In this document: positions 1-11,490 of the stretch, piece after piece
Numbering within the stretch: position 1 is the stretch's first letter
Layout: each line of letters begins with the position of its first letter
From: Vibrio tubiashii ATCC 19109
GTDB taxonomy: Bacteria > Pseudomonadota > Gammaproteobacteria > Enterobacterales > Vibrionaceae
Assembly (NCBI RefSeq): GCF_000772105.1
Contig: NZ_CP009354.1
Location: 2,542,001-2,606,000 of the forward strand
Length of the DNA stretch: 64,000 nt
Direction: 5' to 3'
Notes under the pieces: generated by a model
What the model was told of the DNA's origin: nothing
What the model saw: the letters and a program-made list of their open reading frames with translations, nothing else
The model's database searches: none
Program-made: the position numbers and the translations under genes

Positions 1-1262
1 CACAACGTGCCGAACCTTTCTTGTATCTTATTACCGAGAAGATCGAGCAGCGTGATATGCCGTTAGAACTCGCGCTTTTGCCTGTGGTAGAAAGCTCTTT
101 TGATGCTTTCGCTTACTCGCATGGCAGTGCTGCGGGTTTATGGCAATTCGTACCGGGAACAGGTAAACAGCAAGGCCTTAAGCAAAACTTTTGGTATGAC
201 GGACGTCGTGATGTCGCTGCCTCAACTGATGCCGCGCTAGATTACCTAACCTATCTCAACAAACGTTTTGATGGCGAATGGACTCACGCCATTGCTGCCT
301 ACAACAGTGGTGGCGGACGAGTGTCTAGTGCAATTCGCAAAAACACCAAACTTGGCAAGCCTACAGATTTCTTCTCGCTTGATTTGCCTAAAGAAACCAG
401 TGGTTACGTACCAAAGCTGCTTGCTCTAGCAGACGTTGTCGCTAACCAAGAAAAGTATGGTATCAATATTCCAGCGATTGCTAACAAGCCTGTCGTTGAA
501 CTTGTTGACCCTAAAGAGCAACTTGACCTCGCCATAGCTGCTAACTACGCGGGGATCAGTGTTAAAGAGCTGCAAGGCCTCAACCCAGCATACAACCAAT
601 GGGCGACAGCACCGGACGGGCCTCACCAATTGCTTCTTCCAAAAGATAGCGTCGCTAAGTTCAATAAAGCGGTAACAGAAAACCGTGGTAAAGGAATGAA
701 GGTCGTTCGCTATAAGGTGAAGTCCGGCGATAGCCTGAGTGTCTTGGCACAAAAATACAATACCACTGCTAACGTCATTCGCACCGCGAATAACCTCAGT
801 GGCAACAACATTCGTGTCGGCCAGCACTTGATGATCCCAACTTCGACACGTGACGACAAAGCCTATGCTCTTAGCGCTTCGAACCGTTTAGCTAAGACAC
901 AAGCTAAGTCTCGTGGTCAATTTAAGCTCACGCACACAGTTCGCTCTGGCGATAGCTTGTGGTCGATTGCTCGCGCCAACAAGGTATCACACCAATCATT
1001 GGCGAAGTGGAATGGCATGGGGCCAAGAGACACCTTGCGCGTTGGTCAAAAGCTGGTGATTTGGAAAAACAGCTCTGACGGCGCGATCATCCGCACTGTG
1101 TTCTACAATGTACGCACTGGTGACACTATCAGTGGCATTGCGAGCAAATTTAAAGTCAAATCGAACGACATCGTAAAATGGAACGATCTCAGCAGACAAA
1201 AGTACCTTAAGCCAGGTCAGAAACTTAAGCTGTATGTAGACGTCACTAAGGTAAGTGTATGA
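1..1262 (+). CDS. mltD: Membrane-bound lytic murein transglycosylase D, 5'-truncated by window edge
   Basis: Cleaves the MurNAc-GlcNAc bond of peptidoglycan in the periplasm, leaving 1,6-anhydro ends. The open frame runs in from the left edge (codons in frame from base 3), so the signal sequence and N-terminus are outside the window; the TTG at 21 is not the true start. The visible part begins inside the SLT catalytic domain: the PVVESSFD segment carries the presumed catalytic glutamate, followed by GLWQFVPGTG and IAAYNSGGGRV, typical of this fold. Three LysM peptidoglycan-binding repeats follow, each starting near a (S/T)GDS or TGDT core at about bases 705-840, 935-1070 and 1095-1245. MltD of E. 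coli has two LysM repeats, so three is slightly extended. The stop TGA overlaps the ATG of the next gene (ATGA), indicating translational coupling. Confidence 0.95.
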   Translation, partial: QRAEPFLYLITEKIEQRDMPLELALLPVVESSFDAFAYSHGSAAGLWQFVPGTGKQQGLKQNFWYDGRRDVAASTDAALDYLTYLNKRFDGEWTHAIAAYNSGGGRVSSAIRKNTKLGKPTDFFSLDLPKETSGYVPKLLALADVVANQEKYGINIPAIANKPVVELVDPKEQLDLAIAANYAGISVKELQGLNPAYNQWATAPDGPHQLLLPKDSVAKFNKAVTENRGKGMKVVRYKVKSGDSLSVLAQKYNTTANVIRTANNLSGNNIRVGQHLMIPTSTRDDKAYALSASNRLAKTQAKSRGQFKLTHTVRSGDSLWSIARANKVSHQSLAKWNGMGPRDTLRVGQKLVIWKNSSDGAIIRTVFYNVRTGDTISGIASKFKVKSNDIVKWNDLSRQKYLKPGQKLKLYVDVTKVSV

Positions 1263-1945
1263 ACCCGTCAAGTAACCCGTTAATTATGCTAGTCGACATT
1301 TTCCGTTCGCCTAGCGCCTGTTTCTTAGCCCTCTACCAACGTGGAGCTTGGGGCTGGCAGCCGTACATTTTCTTAGTGCTCTCGCCGTTTCTTTTCTGGG
1401 GCGCTTACTTCGACATGGTTGATTTCGAGTGGCTAAGGCAAGGACTTGCAGCGCAACTGGCAGAAACCAATCCAAAACAGTTAGAACTGCTTGATGCCAA
1501 TACCTTGATGGCGAGTGAAATCATTAGTGATATTGCCGGTAGAACGTTGACCATTCTGATGCTCGCTTTCTGGTTTAACCTTGCGACAAAACCAAGCCAG
1601 CACCAACACGGTTTCTGGAAATGGTTCGCCGCTAGCGCAGTGATCACTTTCCCTGCGATTATCGGTGACTTGGCAAGCTATGTGAGTGCGCTACTAAAAC
1701 ATGGCCAAGTCATGGTGTACGCCGCTGATTTAAATAGCCTCAACGGGTTGTTAAAGCTGCCACTGACTAACGAATGGTCACAGTTTGCTAGCTCATTCCC
1801 ACTATTACTGCCTTGGTACATTGCCTTAGGTTACGCCGCGGTAGGAACTTGGACTGAATTTGAACGCGGTCAGGCACTGGTTATTTCCGCGCTGCCTTGG
1901 CTTGCTTACTATCTAATTTGGGCACTTTACAATTTGATATTCTAA
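1259..1945 (+). CDS. Yip1-family integral membrane protein
   Basis: A 228-residue hydrophobic protein with about five membrane segments (around residues 30-55, 90-110, 122-145, 178-200 and 207-228). The pattern and the short N-terminal stretch reading IFRSPSACF match bacterial Yip1-domain proteins, a family without a settled function in bacteria. The start codon overlaps the mltD stop (ATGA), so the two are probably co-translated; this suggests, without proving, an envelope role linked to murein turnover. It converges with the next gene and overlaps its stop by 4 bp, leaving no room for an intrinsic terminator between them. Confidence 0.75.
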   Translation: MNPSSNPLIMLVDIFRSPSACFLALYQRGAWGWQPYIFLVLSPFLFWGAYFDMVDFEWLRQGLAAQLAETNPKQLELLDANTLMASEIISDIAGRTLTILMLAFWFNLATKPSQHQHGFWKWFAASAVITFPAIIGDLASYVSALLKHGQVMVYAADLNSLNGLLKLPLTNEWSQFASSFPLLLPWYIALGYAAVGTWTEFERGQALVISALPWLAYYLIWALYNLIF

Positions 1946-2793
1946 AGAGCTAAGCGAAAGCTAACTAAAATTGGATTATGATCAGAGGCGTCAGAGGTTG
2001 GCGCCTCTGCTGTTTCTAGCGTTAAGCCACGATAAAAGACATGATCGAGTGGCAAGCCAGTCACAAACTGAGTGCGATTGTCTGGTTGATAATCGACTTC
2101 TTCTAATCCTAGTGACGTTAGCGCTTTTGACATCACAGCAAAGCGCTCTTCGCTCCAACTATTGAAGTCTCCGGCAACAATTATCGGGCCGTGATGCTGA
2201 CTCAGCTCTTTAGTCAACGCCGTTAACTGACGATGGTACTCTTTAGTGCCGTAGGTGAAGTTAACCGCATGAATGTTGACCACAGCTAACTGCTCCCCAG
2301 AAGAGAGTGGATAAAGTGCGTATAGTGCCGATTTAGGTAAACGTAGCCACGGCTCTAGTTCAGTGTACGCGCAAGCTTTGCTTGGCGTATTCATAGACAG
2401 GTTCAATACCCCTGCGGAAGTATCAAACGCTTTAAACGCATCAACCTGACTACCAAACCAACCCTGTGTCGCCACCCAATCGATGAGTTCAGGTGTCATA
2501 CTGGCTTCTTGCAGTAAGACCAACTGCTTTCCATCCGACAGTTCAGTTAAGCTTTGCTGCCAGTTTTCTCGATTTTGCTTATAGATGTTCCAGACCAGTA
2601 GATCGAGCTCACCGCGATTATCCAAAACAGGCGCTTGTTCATTACGATAGCATTGCAAAGATAACGCGACATTGTTGCCTGAAATAGACGCGATCTGAGC
2701 TTGCTGAGTAAAGCTAAAGATTGATTGATAGCCGACAACGACCACTAAGGATATGACCAGAGACAAGGTGATGAAGTAAGCGCTTTTCTTCAT
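1942..2793 (-). CDS. Endonuclease/exonuclease/phosphatase (EEP) family protein, YafD-like, membrane-anchored
   Basis: Has the EEP fold motifs in order: [10 protein letters not shown] (metal/Asn), VLLQEAS (catalytic Glu), [13 protein letters not shown] (Asp-Asn pair), LDHVFYRG and SDHNPILV (catalytic Asp-His). A single hydrophobic helix at about residues 5-22 should anchor it in the inner membrane with the catalytic domain outside. The substrate is unknown; family members act on nucleic acids or phosphoesters, and YafD of E. coli is the closest architecture I know. The longer in-frame start at 2838 would lie in the glnB terminator hairpin, so I take the ATG at 2793, whose protein begins MKKSAYF (283 aa). 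Confidence 0.75.
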   Translation of the reverse strand: MKKSAYFITLSLVISLVVVVGYQSIFSFTQQAQIASISGNNVALSLQCYRNEQAPVLDNRGELDLLVWNIYKQNRENWQQSLTELSDGKQLVLLQEASMTPELIDWVATQGWFGSQVDAFKAFDTSAGVLNLSMNTPSKACAYTELEPWLRLPKSALYALYPLSSGEQLAVVNIHAVNFTYGTKEYHRQLTALTKELSQHHGPIIVAGDFNSWSEERFAVMSKALTSLGLEEVDYQPDNRTQFVTGLPLDHVFYRGLTLETAEAPTSDASDHNPILVSFRLAL

Positions 2794-2807
2794 TGCATTA
2801 CCTAAAC

Positions 2808-2830
2808 AAAAAAGAGCCTTACGGCTCTTT
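2808..2830 (-). terminator. Intrinsic terminator of glnB
   Basis: 8-bp stem (2811-2818 with 2823-2830, tetraloop) followed on the minus strand by a run of six T. It lies directly downstream of glnB. Confidence 0.85.
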
Positions 2831-2848
2831 TTAAACAATACTTATGGG

Positions 2849-3196
<348 letters not shown>

Positions 3197-3242
3197 TTAA
3201 ACTATTGTAACTAGCGTCATTATCCCATGTTCAATGGCTAAT

Positions 3243-3270
3243 AAAAAGCCCGAGCTTTGTTGCTCGGGCT
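3243..3270 (-). terminator. Intrinsic terminator of the cytochrome c gene
   Basis: 9-bp GC-rich stem (3247-3255 with 3262-3270) followed by T5 on the minus strand. Confidence 0.85.
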
Positions 3271-3288
3271 CGCAATCTATCTTATCGA

Positions 3289-3603
3289 CTACTTCAAACT
3301 AGCGTAATAAGCCGCTAGGTTAGCAACATCGGCATCGCTTAGCATCGCTGCTTGCGCTTGCATTACGGCCGCAAGACCACCGTTACGCTCTTTGTTCTTA
3401 TATGCGTTGATCGAGGTAACAAGATACTGCTCATTTTGACCTTTTAGGTTTGGATAACCTGGGATCACAGCGATACCGTCAGCACCATGACAAGCAGCGC
3501 AGATAGCCGCTTTTGCTTGACCCGCTGCAACATCACCCGCAGCCAGCGCGTTACCACTGAGTAGACCCATTCCAATTACCAGTCCTATAGCGATTTTCTT
3601 CAT
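3289..3603 (-). CDS. Small periplasmic monohaem cytochrome c (c4/c5-like)
   Basis: 104-residue precursor with a classical signal peptide (about residues 1-21, ALA cleavage) and one CAACH haem-binding motif at residues 35-39. The NLKGQN segment and a methionine-rich stretch (MQAQAAM) could supply the axial Met ligand. The mature chain of about 83 residues matches class I cytochromes that carry electrons to terminal oxidases. Its partner cannot be named from the sequence. It has its own terminator and its own ribosome binding site (AAGGAAGAG) before the ATG. Confidence 0.88.
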   Translation of the reverse strand: MKKIAIGLVIGMGLLSGNALAAGDVAAGQAKAAICAACHGADGIAVIPGYPNLKGQNEQYLVTSINAYKNKERNGGLAAVMQAQAAMLSDADVANLAAYYASLK

Positions 3604-3653
3604 TGCTCTTCCTTATAATTCCATGCTATTTGTGCGTTTTTATGTATACAATT

Positions 3654-4985
3654 TTACATAAAGCGTGATCCCTTGTCCCAGACAAGTTCACAATCTTGAC
3701 CTATAAAGTGGCGATCAATAAACAAATCCCCTACGGCAACGACCCTATCACCACACATCAAGATAGGGGTTCTACGTCGCAACCAACTTGGCACACCATA
3801 CTCTTGGAACAGCTTTTTCAGTTTACGGCTATGCCCACGCTCTGCTGGGTGCGCGCTTAGTCCTTCTGGGTTAAAAGTGACGCGCAGCGGACTCTGAGCT
3901 AACGCCTGTTGAGACAATCTCCCCTTACTCGAAGGGACGAGCGCCAAGCTTCCTAATCCATCAGGCAAAGGACAAGGCTTATCAATATCGAGTGGTTGCT
4001 GCCACTCGGCCAGTGATTGCCAATCTCTAACGATGTAGAGCTTGTTTAAATAGCGGCGTACTTGCACCTCAGGAAGCTGAAGCTGCGGATTGGCATCCGC
4101 TTTCGCCATCGCTACCTCTAACCACACCTTACTCAATTGCTCACGAGTAGGCATACGCAGGTGATTTTGCTCAAGCCACATGCGAATTAATCGACTGCGG
4201 ATCAGAGTTGAGGCACTTTCCAGCATCGCAATAGATAGGCTTCCATCGTCACATATACATTGCTGGTACTTCTCAGCCAAGAGTTCATCTAACAACTGTT
4301 CCTGTTCAGAGCAGAGTTCGGCTGTACGTTGAACTGCTTGCCTAATATGAGGCCAACGCTCCACTAAAGATGGCGTTAGTGAGTGACGAACAAAATTACG
4401 CTCAAATCTCTGGTCTTGATTACTCTCGTCTTCTACCCAAGCCAATTGCTTAGCGTGAGCAAACTCTTCAATTTCGTGACGTGAGATAGTCAACAGCGGA
4501 CGGAGCAAATTCGCGTGACCAAATGGCATACTCTGCGCCATTGAGGACAAACCTTTCGGGCCGCTGCCGCGCTTGAGAGCAAGGAAAAAAGTTTCGAGCT
4601 GATCATCAGCATGCTGACCGGTGAGTAGTAAATCATTATCCTGCAGATGTTTTTTAAGTGCTGTATATCTAGCTTCACGAGCACTCTCTTCAATACTTCT
4701 GCCTTGAGTCGCCAGTTGAACCTTTTCTAACACGAATGCGACACCAAGCTCCTGACACCAATGTTCACATTGCTCAGCCCAACTGTCTGCATTCTCGCTT
4801 AGGCCATGGTGAACATGGACAGCCAGACATTCGAGCTTGCGCGATTTACAGTAGCTTGCCATCAGTTCAAGCATAACCCGAGAATCAAGCCCACCACTTA
4901 GGGCAAGGACAATTCGGCTACCGGCTTGATAGTGTTGGTCTAGAGAGTGTTGAAAAATAGATTCGAGCTTCATAGCGAGTAACAT
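3654..4985 (-). CDS. tilS: tRNA(Ile)-lysidine synthase
   Basis: Attaches lysine to the wobble C34 of tRNA-Ile(CAU), changing it to lysidine so the tRNA reads AUA and accepts isoleucine; essential. The N-terminal PP-loop ATP pyrophosphatase motif SGGLDS is at residues 30-35, with HVHHGLS and GQHADDQLET further on as in the family. The C-terminal half shows the TilS substrate-binding domains, ending in the region with GVPSWLRRR. Length 443 aa is close to E. coli TilS (432). The ATG at 4973 (MKLESIF) is an equally plausible start, because neither has a strong Shine-Dalgarno. A strong hairpin separates it from accA upstream. Confidence 0.93.
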   Translation of the reverse strand: MLLAMKLESIFQHSLDQHYQAGSRIVLALSGGLDSRVMLELMASYCKSRKLECLAVHVHHGLSENADSWAEQCEHWCQELGVAFVLEKVQLATQGRSIEESAREARYTALKKHLQDNDLLLTGQHADDQLETFFLALKRGSGPKGLSSMAQSMPFGHANLLRPLLTISRHEIEEFAHAKQLAWVEDESNQDQRFERNFVRHSLTPSLVERWPHIRQAVQRTAELCSEQEQLLDELLAEKYQQCICDDGSLSIAMLESASTLIRSRLIRMWLEQNHLRMPTREQLSKVWLEVAMAKADANPQLQLPEVQVRRYLNKLYIVRDWQSLAEWQQPLDIDKPCPLPDGLGSLALVPSSKGRLSQQALAQSPLRVTFNPEGLSAHPAERGHSRKLKKLFQEYGVPSWLRRRTPILMCGDRVVAVGDLFIDRHFIGQDCELVWDKGSRFM

Positions 4986-5019
4986 TTGTAGTTGTTAGCG
5001 CTAGTTTATCACTGGCAAT

Positions 5020-5050
5020 AAAAAAGGCTGAACCTAAGTTCAGCCTTTTT
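5020..5050 (-). terminator. Intrinsic terminator between accA and tilS
   Basis: 13-bp perfect stem (5021-5033 with 5038-5050, CTAA loop on plus) with A/T runs on both sides. It would terminate accA on the minus strand. Confidence 0.88.
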
Positions 5051-5066
5051 CTAACATTTGTGCCGA

Positions 5067-6026
5067 TTAACAGTAACCGTAGCTCATTAGACGCTGGTAA
5101 CGACGCTCTAGCAAGGTGTCGTTATCAAACGCTTCTAGCTCTTCAAGCTGACGAACTAGGGTCGCTTTCATGTTCTGCGCCATCTGCAGGTGATCACGGT
5201 GTGCACCACCTAGAGGCTCGTCGATGATCTCATCGATCAGCTCTAGCTCTTTAAGACGTGGAGCAATCAGACCCATCGCTTCTGCTGCCTGTGGCGCTTT
5301 ATCTGAATCACGCCATAGGATTGAAGCACAGCCTTCTGGAGAGATAACAGAATAGGTTGAGTATTGCAGCATGTTGACGTAGTCGCCTACACCGATAGCA
5401 AGTGCACCACCAGAACCGCCTTCACCGACAACGTTACAGATAACTGGTACTTTAAGACCCGCCATCACTTTTAGGTTAGTCGCGATAGCTTCTGATTGAC
5501 CACGCTCTTCTGCACCAACACCTGGGTATGCACCCGCTGTATCGATGAAAGTAATGATTGGCATGTTAAAGCGCTCTGCCGTTTGCATCAAACGTAGTGC
5601 TTTACGGTAACCTTCTGGCTTAGGCATGCCGAAGTTACGTTTTACTTTCTCTTTAGTCTCACGACCTTTTTGATGACCAATGATCATTACTGGACGGCCA
5701 TTAAGACGTGCCATACCACCTACGATCGCTTTGTCATCTGCGTAGTGACGGTCACCCGCCATCTCATCAAACTCTGTAAATACGTGCTCGATGTAATCAA
5801 GCGTGTAAGGACGTTGTGGGTGACGAGCAAGCTGGGCAGTTTCCCAAGCACCAAGATCGCTGAATGTTTTCTTTTTAAGCTCTAGGCTTTTCTTCTCTAG
5901 CTGTTCAATCTCTTTTTCAAGATCAACACCAGACTCACCGCCATGACGAGATACGTCACGAAGTGCTTCAATTTTTGCTTCTAGCTCTGCGATTGGCTTT
6001 TCAAATTCTAAAAAATTCAGGCTCAT
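5067..6026 (-). CDS. accA: Acetyl-CoA carboxylase carboxyltransferase subunit alpha
   Basis: With AccD forms the carboxyltransferase that moves CO2 from carboxybiotin to acetyl-CoA, giving malonyl-CoA, the committed step of fatty acid synthesis. 319 residues as in E. coli. A coiled N-terminal part (residues 10-55) is followed by the crotonase-like core, with [15 protein letters not shown] (about 163-177) and the oxyanion-type [10 protein letters not shown] (201-210). Lies 38 bp behind dnaE in the conserved lpx-rnhB-dnaE-accA order, so probably read from the same transcripts. Confidence 0.97.
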   Translation of the reverse strand: MSLNFLEFEKPIAELEAKIEALRDVSRHGGESGVDLEKEIEQLEKKSLELKKKTFSDLGAWETAQLARHPQRPYTLDYIEHVFTEFDEMAGDRHYADDKAIVGGMARLNGRPVMIIGHQKGRETKEKVKRNFGMPKPEGYRKALRLMQTAERFNMPIITFIDTAGAYPGVGAEERGQSEAIATNLKVMAGLKVPVICNVVGEGGSGGALAIGVGDYVNMLQYSTYSVISPEGCASILWRDSDKAPQAAEAMGLIAPRLKELELIDEIIDEPLGGAHRDHLQMAQNMKATLVRQLEELEAFDNDTLLERRYQRLMSYGYC

Positions 6027-6064
6027 CTATAGATCCTTTATGATTCGGTGGCGTTTTACCGAAC

Positions 6065-9000
6065 TTAGTTAAATTCGAGTTCTACCTGGCCTTTCCCAAG
6101 TAGTTGTTTTAAATCATCTAATAATGCGTCACTTGGCGTCACTCGCCATTCTGTACCCAACGTCAAACGCGCTCGTGCATCAGAGCGTTGGTAGTATACA
6201 TGGACAGGAACGCTCCCCGCCCGATGAGGCTCTAGTATTTGACTAAAACGCTCAAAAAATCGGTCATTGATTTGAGATTGATCGATGGAAACTGATAATC
6301 CCCGTGCATATTTTTCACGAGCAGTCCCGAGATCCATAACCTCGCGCGCGGACATTTTAAGACCACCATTGAAATCATCAAAGCTGACCTGTCCAGAAAC
6401 AACCAAAATTTTATCTTTTTCTAACAATTCTGCATATCGATCTAACGCATCGGAGAATAACATCACCTCCATACGCCCGCTTCGATCATCCAGTGTCATA
6501 ATACCAATACGTGTTCCACGCTTAGTCGTCATCACACGAGCCGCGATTACCAGGCCTGCGACAGTAACACTTTGATCACGTCTGGTTGGTGTTGCGTCTT
6601 TTAATCGACAACTGGTGTACTTACCAAGTTCCTTTATGTAGGCATTTATTGGGTGCCCGGTCAAATAAAGACCTAAAGTATCGCGCTCACCTTCGAGCCA
6701 CACTTTTTCTGGCCAAGGTTCAACTTTGGTGTATTTGTGCTCAACTTCTTCAGGTGCTTCGGTCAACACGCCAAACAAATCGGTTTGACCAAAGGCTTCT
6801 GCTTGGTGATGTTGGCTCGCCGCTTTAACTGCATCGTTCAGTGAAGCCATCATTGCAGCACGATGCGGACCAAGGCGATCCAACGCGCCTGCGTAAATGA
6901 GTTTCTCAATGACTCGCTTATTAACCTTTTTCAGGTCGATGCGAGCACAGAAATCGAATAGGTCTTTAAAGTGGCCGTCTTTGTTGCGTGCTTCGAGAAT
7001 GGCATCAATTGGACCTTCACCCACCCCTTTGATAGCACCGATACCGTACACAATCGCCCCATCTTCATCGACATTAAAGCGATACAAACCTGCGTTGATA
7101 TCTGGCGGCAACACTTTGAGTTTCATACGGAAACACTCATCGACCAGACCGACGACTTTCTCAGTGTTATCCATATCGGCGGTCATTACCGCAGCCATAA
7201 ATTCCGCTGGGAAGTGAGTTTTGAGCCACAGCGTTTGGTAAGAAACCAGTGCGTATGCAGCCGAGTGCGATTTATTGAAGCCGTAACCTGCGAACTTTTC
7301 TACCAAGTCGAAGATCTTCATCGCCAATTCGCCGTCTACGCCGTTGGCGACTGCGCCTTCTTCAAACGTCGCACGCTGCTTGGCCATCTCTTCTGGCTTT
7401 TTCTTACCCATCGCACGACGCAGCATGTCAGCGCCGCCAAGCGTATAACCCGAAAGAACCTGAGCGATCTGCATTACCTGCTCCTGATAGAGGATAATGC
7501 CGTAGGTTGGCTCTAGAATCTCTTTTAGCGACTCGTGCTGCCACTGCTCATCTGGGTAAGAAACCGCCTCGCGTCCATGTTTACGGTCGATAAAGTTATC
7601 TACCATGCCTGATTGAAGCGGCCCCGGACGGAACAGAGCAACCAATGCGATAATATCTTCAAAACAGTCTGGCTGAAGGCGTTTGATCAGCTCTTTCATA
7701 CCACGCGATTCAAGCTGGAATACCGCAGTGGTTTCTGAATTTTGCAGCAGATTGAAGGAAGCTTGGTCTTCCAAAGGGATAGACTCAATGGCGACTGGGT
7801 CTTTGCCTTCCTTCTCTAGGCGTGGGTTAATCAAGCCCAACGCCCAGTCAATAATGGTCAGCGTACGCAAGCCCAAGAAGTCAAACTTAACCAGACCCGC
7901 GGTTTCAACGTCGTTTTTATCGAACTGAGTCACCGGGAAGTGACCTTCCGCATCAGCATAAATCGGCGCAAAGTCAGTGATAGTGGTCGGCGATATTACA
8001 ACACCACCCGCGTGCTTACCTGCGTTACGTGTACACCCTTCAAGGATGCGACACATATCGATCAGCTCTTTAATTTCTTCGTCGTTTTCGTACAGCTCAG
8101 GTAAAGCAGGTTCTGCTTTGAATGCTTTTTCTAGCGTCATGCCCGGATCTGGCGGAACCAGTTTCGAGATGCGATCAACAAAACCAAAACCATGACCAAG
8201 TACACGGCCTACGTCACGAATTACCGCCTTCGCTGCCATAGTACCGAAAGTGATGATCTGCGATACCGCATCACGACCATACATTTCTGCAACGTGATCA
8301 ATCACTTGGTCACGTTTATCCATACAGAAGTCGACATCGAAATCGGGCATGGAAACACGTTCTGGGTTAAGGAATCGCTCAAACAGAAGATCGTACTCTA
8401 GTGGATCGAGGTCAGTGATTTTTAACGCGTAAGCCACCAAAGAACCGGCACCTGAACCACGGCCAGGGCCTACAGGGATGGCGTTATCTTTTGACCACTG
8501 GATGAACTCCATTACGATCAAGAAGTAACCTGGGAATCCCATGTTATTGATTACTTCCAGTTCAATTTTAAGACGATCATCGTATTCAGGTCGTCTTTCT
8601 GCACGCACCGCCGGATCGGGGAATAAGAATTCCAGTCGCTCTTCCAGACCTTCTTCAGATTTTTTAACCAAGAACTCGGTTTCTTCCATCCCTTCGGTTG
8701 GGAACGCGGGCAGGAAGTATTCACCCAAGCGGACTGTCACGTTACAACGCTTAGCAATCTCTACACTATTTTCTAATGCTTCAGGGATGTCTGAGAATAG
8801 CTCGCACATCTCCTCTTCAGTACGAAGATATTGCTGAGCGCTGTAGTTTTTTGGTCGACGAGGATCTTCTAGCGTGTAACCATCATGAATCGCAACACGA
8901 ATCTCATGCGCATCAAACAGTGTCTCATCAAGAATCACCACATCATTAGTGGCAACAACCGGCAGGTCATGTTGCTCTGCCAGCTCTAACGCAAAGTGAA

Positions 9001-9544
9001 GATAGGTTTCTTCATCAGCTCTGCCAGTGCGAACCAATTCAAGATAGAAACGGTCTGGAAAATGAGTTTGATAGAACTCAACGCACTGCTCGACAACATT
9101 CTGGTTGCCTTTCAACAGCGCTTTGCCTATTTCACCACTCTTAGCCCCGGAAAGTATAATTACCCCTTCGGAAAGCTCAGCCAGCCACTCTTTATCAATC
9201 ACTGGTTGATGCTGAACGTGGCCTCGTAGGTAGGCTTTTGAGATCAGTAAAGTCAGGTTCTTATAACCGACGTTATCCGCAGCAATCACGGTCAGCTTAG
9301 TCAGCTCATCACCAAACTCCGGTGATTGCATCACGAAGTCAGCACCTATGATCGGCTTGATACCACAACCGTGGGCGGTGCCATAAAACTTCACTAGACC
9401 ACATAAGTTAGTAAAGTCAGTCAGTCCCATCGCAGGCATGCCCAACTCGGCCACTTTCTTAACCAAGGGTGGCACTTTTGAAAGGCCATCGACCATGGAA
9501 AAGTCACTATGAACTCGAAGGTGGATAAACTTAGGGTCTGACAT
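6065..9544 (-). CDS. dnaE: DNA polymerase III subunit alpha
   Basis: Catalytic polymerase of the replicative holoenzyme. 1159 residues, one short of E. coli. Domains in order: PHP (starts [13 protein letters not shown] near residue 8), palm with the catalytic aspartates in [14 protein letters not shown] (about 400-413), fingers with LRRAMGKKK, helix-hairpin-helix, OB fold ([18 protein letters not shown], about 995) and the C-terminal tau-binding part. Located between rnhB and accA as in E. coli. Long open frames on the other strand here are compositional shadows. Confidence 0.98.
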   Translation of the reverse strand: MSDPKFIHLRVHSDFSMVDGLSKVPPLVKKVAELGMPAMGLTDFTNLCGLVKFYGTAHGCGIKPIIGADFVMQSPEFGDELTKLTVIAADNVGYKNLTLLISKAYLRGHVQHQPVIDKEWLAELSEGVIILSGAKSGEIGKALLKGNQNVVEQCVEFYQTHFPDRFYLELVRTGRADEETYLHFALELAEQHDLPVVATNDVVILDETLFDAHEIRVAIHDGYTLEDPRRPKNYSAQQYLRTEEEMCELFSDIPEALENSVEIAKRCNVTVRLGEYFLPAFPTEGMEETEFLVKKSEEGLEERLEFLFPDPAVRAERRPEYDDRLKIELEVINNMGFPGYFLIVMEFIQWSKDNAIPVGPGRGSGAGSLVAYALKITDLDPLEYDLLFERFLNPERVSMPDFDVDFCMDKRDQVIDHVAEMYGRDAVSQIITFGTMAAKAVIRDVGRVLGHGFGFVDRISKLVPPDPGMTLEKAFKAEPALPELYENDEEIKELIDMCRILEGCTRNAGKHAGGVVISPTTITDFAPIYADAEGHFPVTQFDKNDVETAGLVKFDFLGLRTLTIIDWALGLINPRLEKEGKDPVAIESIPLEDQASFNLLQNSETTAVFQLESRGMKELIKRLQPDCFEDIIALVALFRPGPLQSGMVDNFIDRKHGREAVSYPDEQWQHESLKEILEPTYGIILYQEQVMQIAQVLSGYTLGGADMLRRAMGKKKPEEMAKQRATFEEGAVANGVDGELAMKIFDLVEKFAGYGFNKSHSAAYALVSYQTLWLKTHFPAEFMAAVMTADMDNTEKVVGLVDECFRMKLKVLPPDINAGLYRFNVDEDGAIVYGIGAIKGVGEGPIDAILEARNKDGHFKDLFDFCARIDLKKVNKRVIEKLIYAGALDRLGPHRAAMMASLNDAVKAASQHHQAEAFGQTDLFGVLTEAPEEVEHKYTKVEPWPEKVWLEGERDTLGLYLTGHPINAYIKELGKYTSCRLKDATPTRRDQSVTVAGLVIAARVMTTKRGTRIGIMTLDDRSGRMEVMLFSDALDRYAELLEKDKILVVSGQVSFDDFNGGLKMSAREVMDLGTAREKYARGLSVSIDQSQINDRFFERFSQILEPHRAGSVPVHVYYQRSDARARLTLGTEWRVTPSDALLDDLKQLLGKGQVELEFN

Positions 9545-9634
9545 GGATAGAGTCCGGAACGGTTATAATTGATGGAGATATTTGGGGTATTTTAAGTGAA
9601 AAACTTCGACTTATATACCCCTGAAACAGTATTG

Positions 9635-10252
9635 CTACTCAATGCCAAGCGCACGCTTAACGGGTTTGAAACTCTTACGGTGCTGCTCAATAACACCGTG
9701 CCGCTCAATCGCTTCAAAGTGCGCCTTAGTTGGGTAGCCTTTGTGCTTGGCGAAACCAAACTCAGGGTGAAGCTTATCCAGCTCCTCCATCTCTTGATCA
9801 CGAACCACTTTAGCAATAATCGAAGCAGCACTGATCTCCGCAACGCGCAAATCTCCCTTAACCACCGCTTGCGATTGCATAGGTAATTGTGGGCAACGAT
9901 TGCCATCAATCAATACCAAATCGGGTTGAACTTCTAGGCCTGCGACAGCTCTTTGCATTGCGACCATAGTGGCTTGAAGAATATTCAGTTCGTCAATTTC
10001 CTCAGGAGAACAACGACCTACCGACCAAGCTAGCGCTTTTTGCTTAATTTCAGGCAGTAACGCCAGACGTTTCTTCTCAGACAATTTTTTCGAGTCGTTT
10101 AATCCTTCAATCGGATTACTTGGATCTAGAATGACCGCTGCGGTCACAACATCACCGACCAAGGGACCGCGCCCTACTTCATCAACACCAGCGATATGAA
10201 GGTATCCCTCAAGACATTCAAAAGGCGGTAATTCTTTGTTTTGTTTAGTCAT
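9635..10252 (-). CDS. rnhB: Ribonuclease HII
   Basis: Removes RNA from RNA-DNA hybrids and starts excision of single misincorporated ribonucleotides. The DEVGRG motif near the N-terminus holds the first catalytic Asp-Glu; LIDGNRCP and [11 protein letters not shown] carry the other acidic and basic family residues. I use the ATG at 10252 (205 aa): the longer frame to 10309 would run far into lpxB, while this ATG overlaps the lpxB stop by 8 nt, the usual coupling. C-terminal [11 protein letters not shown] is typical. Confidence 0.95.
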   Translation of the reverse strand: MTKQNKELPPFECLEGYLHIAGVDEVGRGPLVGDVVTAAVILDPSNPIEGLNDSKKLSEKKRLALLPEIKQKALAWSVGRCSPEEIDELNILQATMVAMQRAVAGLEVQPDLVLIDGNRCPQLPMQSQAVVKGDLRVAEISAASIIAKVVRDQEMEELDKLHPEFGFAKHKGYPTKAHFEAIERHGVIEQHRKSFKPVKRALGIE

Positions 10253-11399
10253 CTTGTTTATCTCTGCCGATGAGCTTAAGTACAGCGTTAGCGGCTTGTA
10301 CATCGGCATCTTTGCGAATCAGTTTGTGCATATCAGTAAAGCGATCGATAAGTTCTTGGTTATCACTATTTAGCATCTTATCGACGGCAGGAACTAAGTA
10401 TTCAGGCTCACATTCATCAAGAATGAATTCCTTCACCAACTCTTCTCCAGCCAAGATGTTAGGCAAAGAAACGTATTTGGTAATCGCCAGTTTCTGTACT
10501 AACCAACCTGTTAAGCGGTTGACTTTGTAACCCACCACCATCGGCCGCTTGAGCAGCATGCATTCCAGTGCCACAGTACCTGAGGCGAGTAACACAGCAT
10601 CAGAGGCAGTGATAACATTACGTGCTGTATCTTGTACGATGACGAAATCGAGTTCTGGCGCCACAGATCGCCATATCTCTTCAAACTGTTGACGGCGTTT
10701 ATCATTCACCGCAGCCACGACAAAGCCAATGTCCGGATGCTTTTGCTTTATTTCACGACAGGTTTGAATGAAGGGTTCCGCAATTAGGCCGACTTCACCG
10801 CCACGACTGCCAGGCAGCACCGCTAACCACTGCTTGTTTTGCTCAATGCCAAGCAAGGCTCTCGCCTGTTGTTGATCCGGCACAAGCGGGATAGCGTCCG
10901 CTAAGGTATGACCAACAAACTCACACGCCACTTGGTACTTATCGTAGAAGGCTTTTTCAAACGGTAAAAAGGCCAGCACAAGATCGGTCGCTGCATCAAT
11001 TTTGAAGATACGTTTTGGACGCCATGCCCAGACTGAAGGGCTGACATAATGCACGGTTTTGATGCCTTTTTTCTTCAAATCTAGTTCAAGGCGCAAGTTG
11101 AAATCTGGCGCATCGATACCGACAAAGACATCCGGTGGATTATCGCTAAAATACTTTACCAACTGAGCTTTCACTTTTAACAGCCTTGGTAGTCGTCCCA
11201 ACACTTCAACCAAACCCATAACAGCGAGCTCTTCCATATCGAAAAGAGACTCACAGCCTTGAGCAATCATCTTCGGGCCTCCAATGCCAACAAACTCTGC
11301 ATCTGGATATTGTACTTTTATCGCTTTGATGAAGCCTTCACCCAAAGTATCTCCTGACAGCTCGCCGGCAATAATGCCAATACGTAGTGGTTTTTCCAT
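10245..11399 (-). CDS. lpxB: Lipid-A-disaccharide synthase
   Basis: Family 19 glycosyltransferase that joins UDP-2,3-diacylglucosamine to lipid X, giving the beta-1,6 disaccharide of lipid A at the inner membrane surface. 384 residues. N-terminal [15 protein letters not shown], then [12 protein letters not shown] and [11 protein letters not shown] are family signatures, and [11 protein letters not shown] and ASGTVALE lie in the donor-binding half. Overlaps rnhB by 8 nt. An intrinsic terminator lies between lpxA and lpxB, so lpxB may be expressed at a lower level or from an extra promoter. Confidence 0.97.
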   Translation of the reverse strand: MEKPLRIGIIAGELSGDTLGEGFIKAIKVQYPDAEFVGIGGPKMIAQGCESLFDMEELAVMGLVEVLGRLPRLLKVKAQLVKYFSDNPPDVFVGIDAPDFNLRLELDLKKKGIKTVHYVSPSVWAWRPKRIFKIDAATDLVLAFLPFEKAFYDKYQVACEFVGHTLADAIPLVPDQQQARALLGIEQNKQWLAVLPGSRGGEVGLIAEPFIQTCREIKQKHPDIGFVVAAVNDKRRQQFEEIWRSVAPELDFVIVQDTARNVITASDAVLLASGTVALECMLLKRPMVVGYKVNRLTGWLVQKLAITKYVSLPNILAGEELVKEFILDECEPEYLVPAVDKMLNSDNQELIDRFTDMHKLIRKDADVQAANAVLKLIGRDKQDD

Positions 11400-11436
11400 T
11401 GCTGAATGACCTACCTAATATGTTGCTTTAAAAAGT

Positions 11437-11468
11437 AAAAAAGACCGCAACCGTAAGATTGCGATCTT
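11437..11468 (-). terminator. Hairpin terminator or attenuator between lpxA and lpxB
   Basis: 10-bp stem (11441-11450 with 11459-11468, one G-U pair, 8-nt loop) followed on the minus strand by T6. It sits inside the otherwise operon-like lpx block. Confidence 0.8.
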
Positions 11469-11490
11469 TTATGCAGCTTCACAAGTGTTA

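Noticed and set aside
2794..2838. N-terminal extension of the EEP protein
   Set aside because: Encoded within the glnB terminator hairpin and hydrophilic ahead of the membrane anchor.
6971..7516. 181-aa plus-strand ORF opposite dnaE
   Set aside because: Lies fully antisense to the conserved dnaE coding region, has no recognisable domain and is explained by codon composition.
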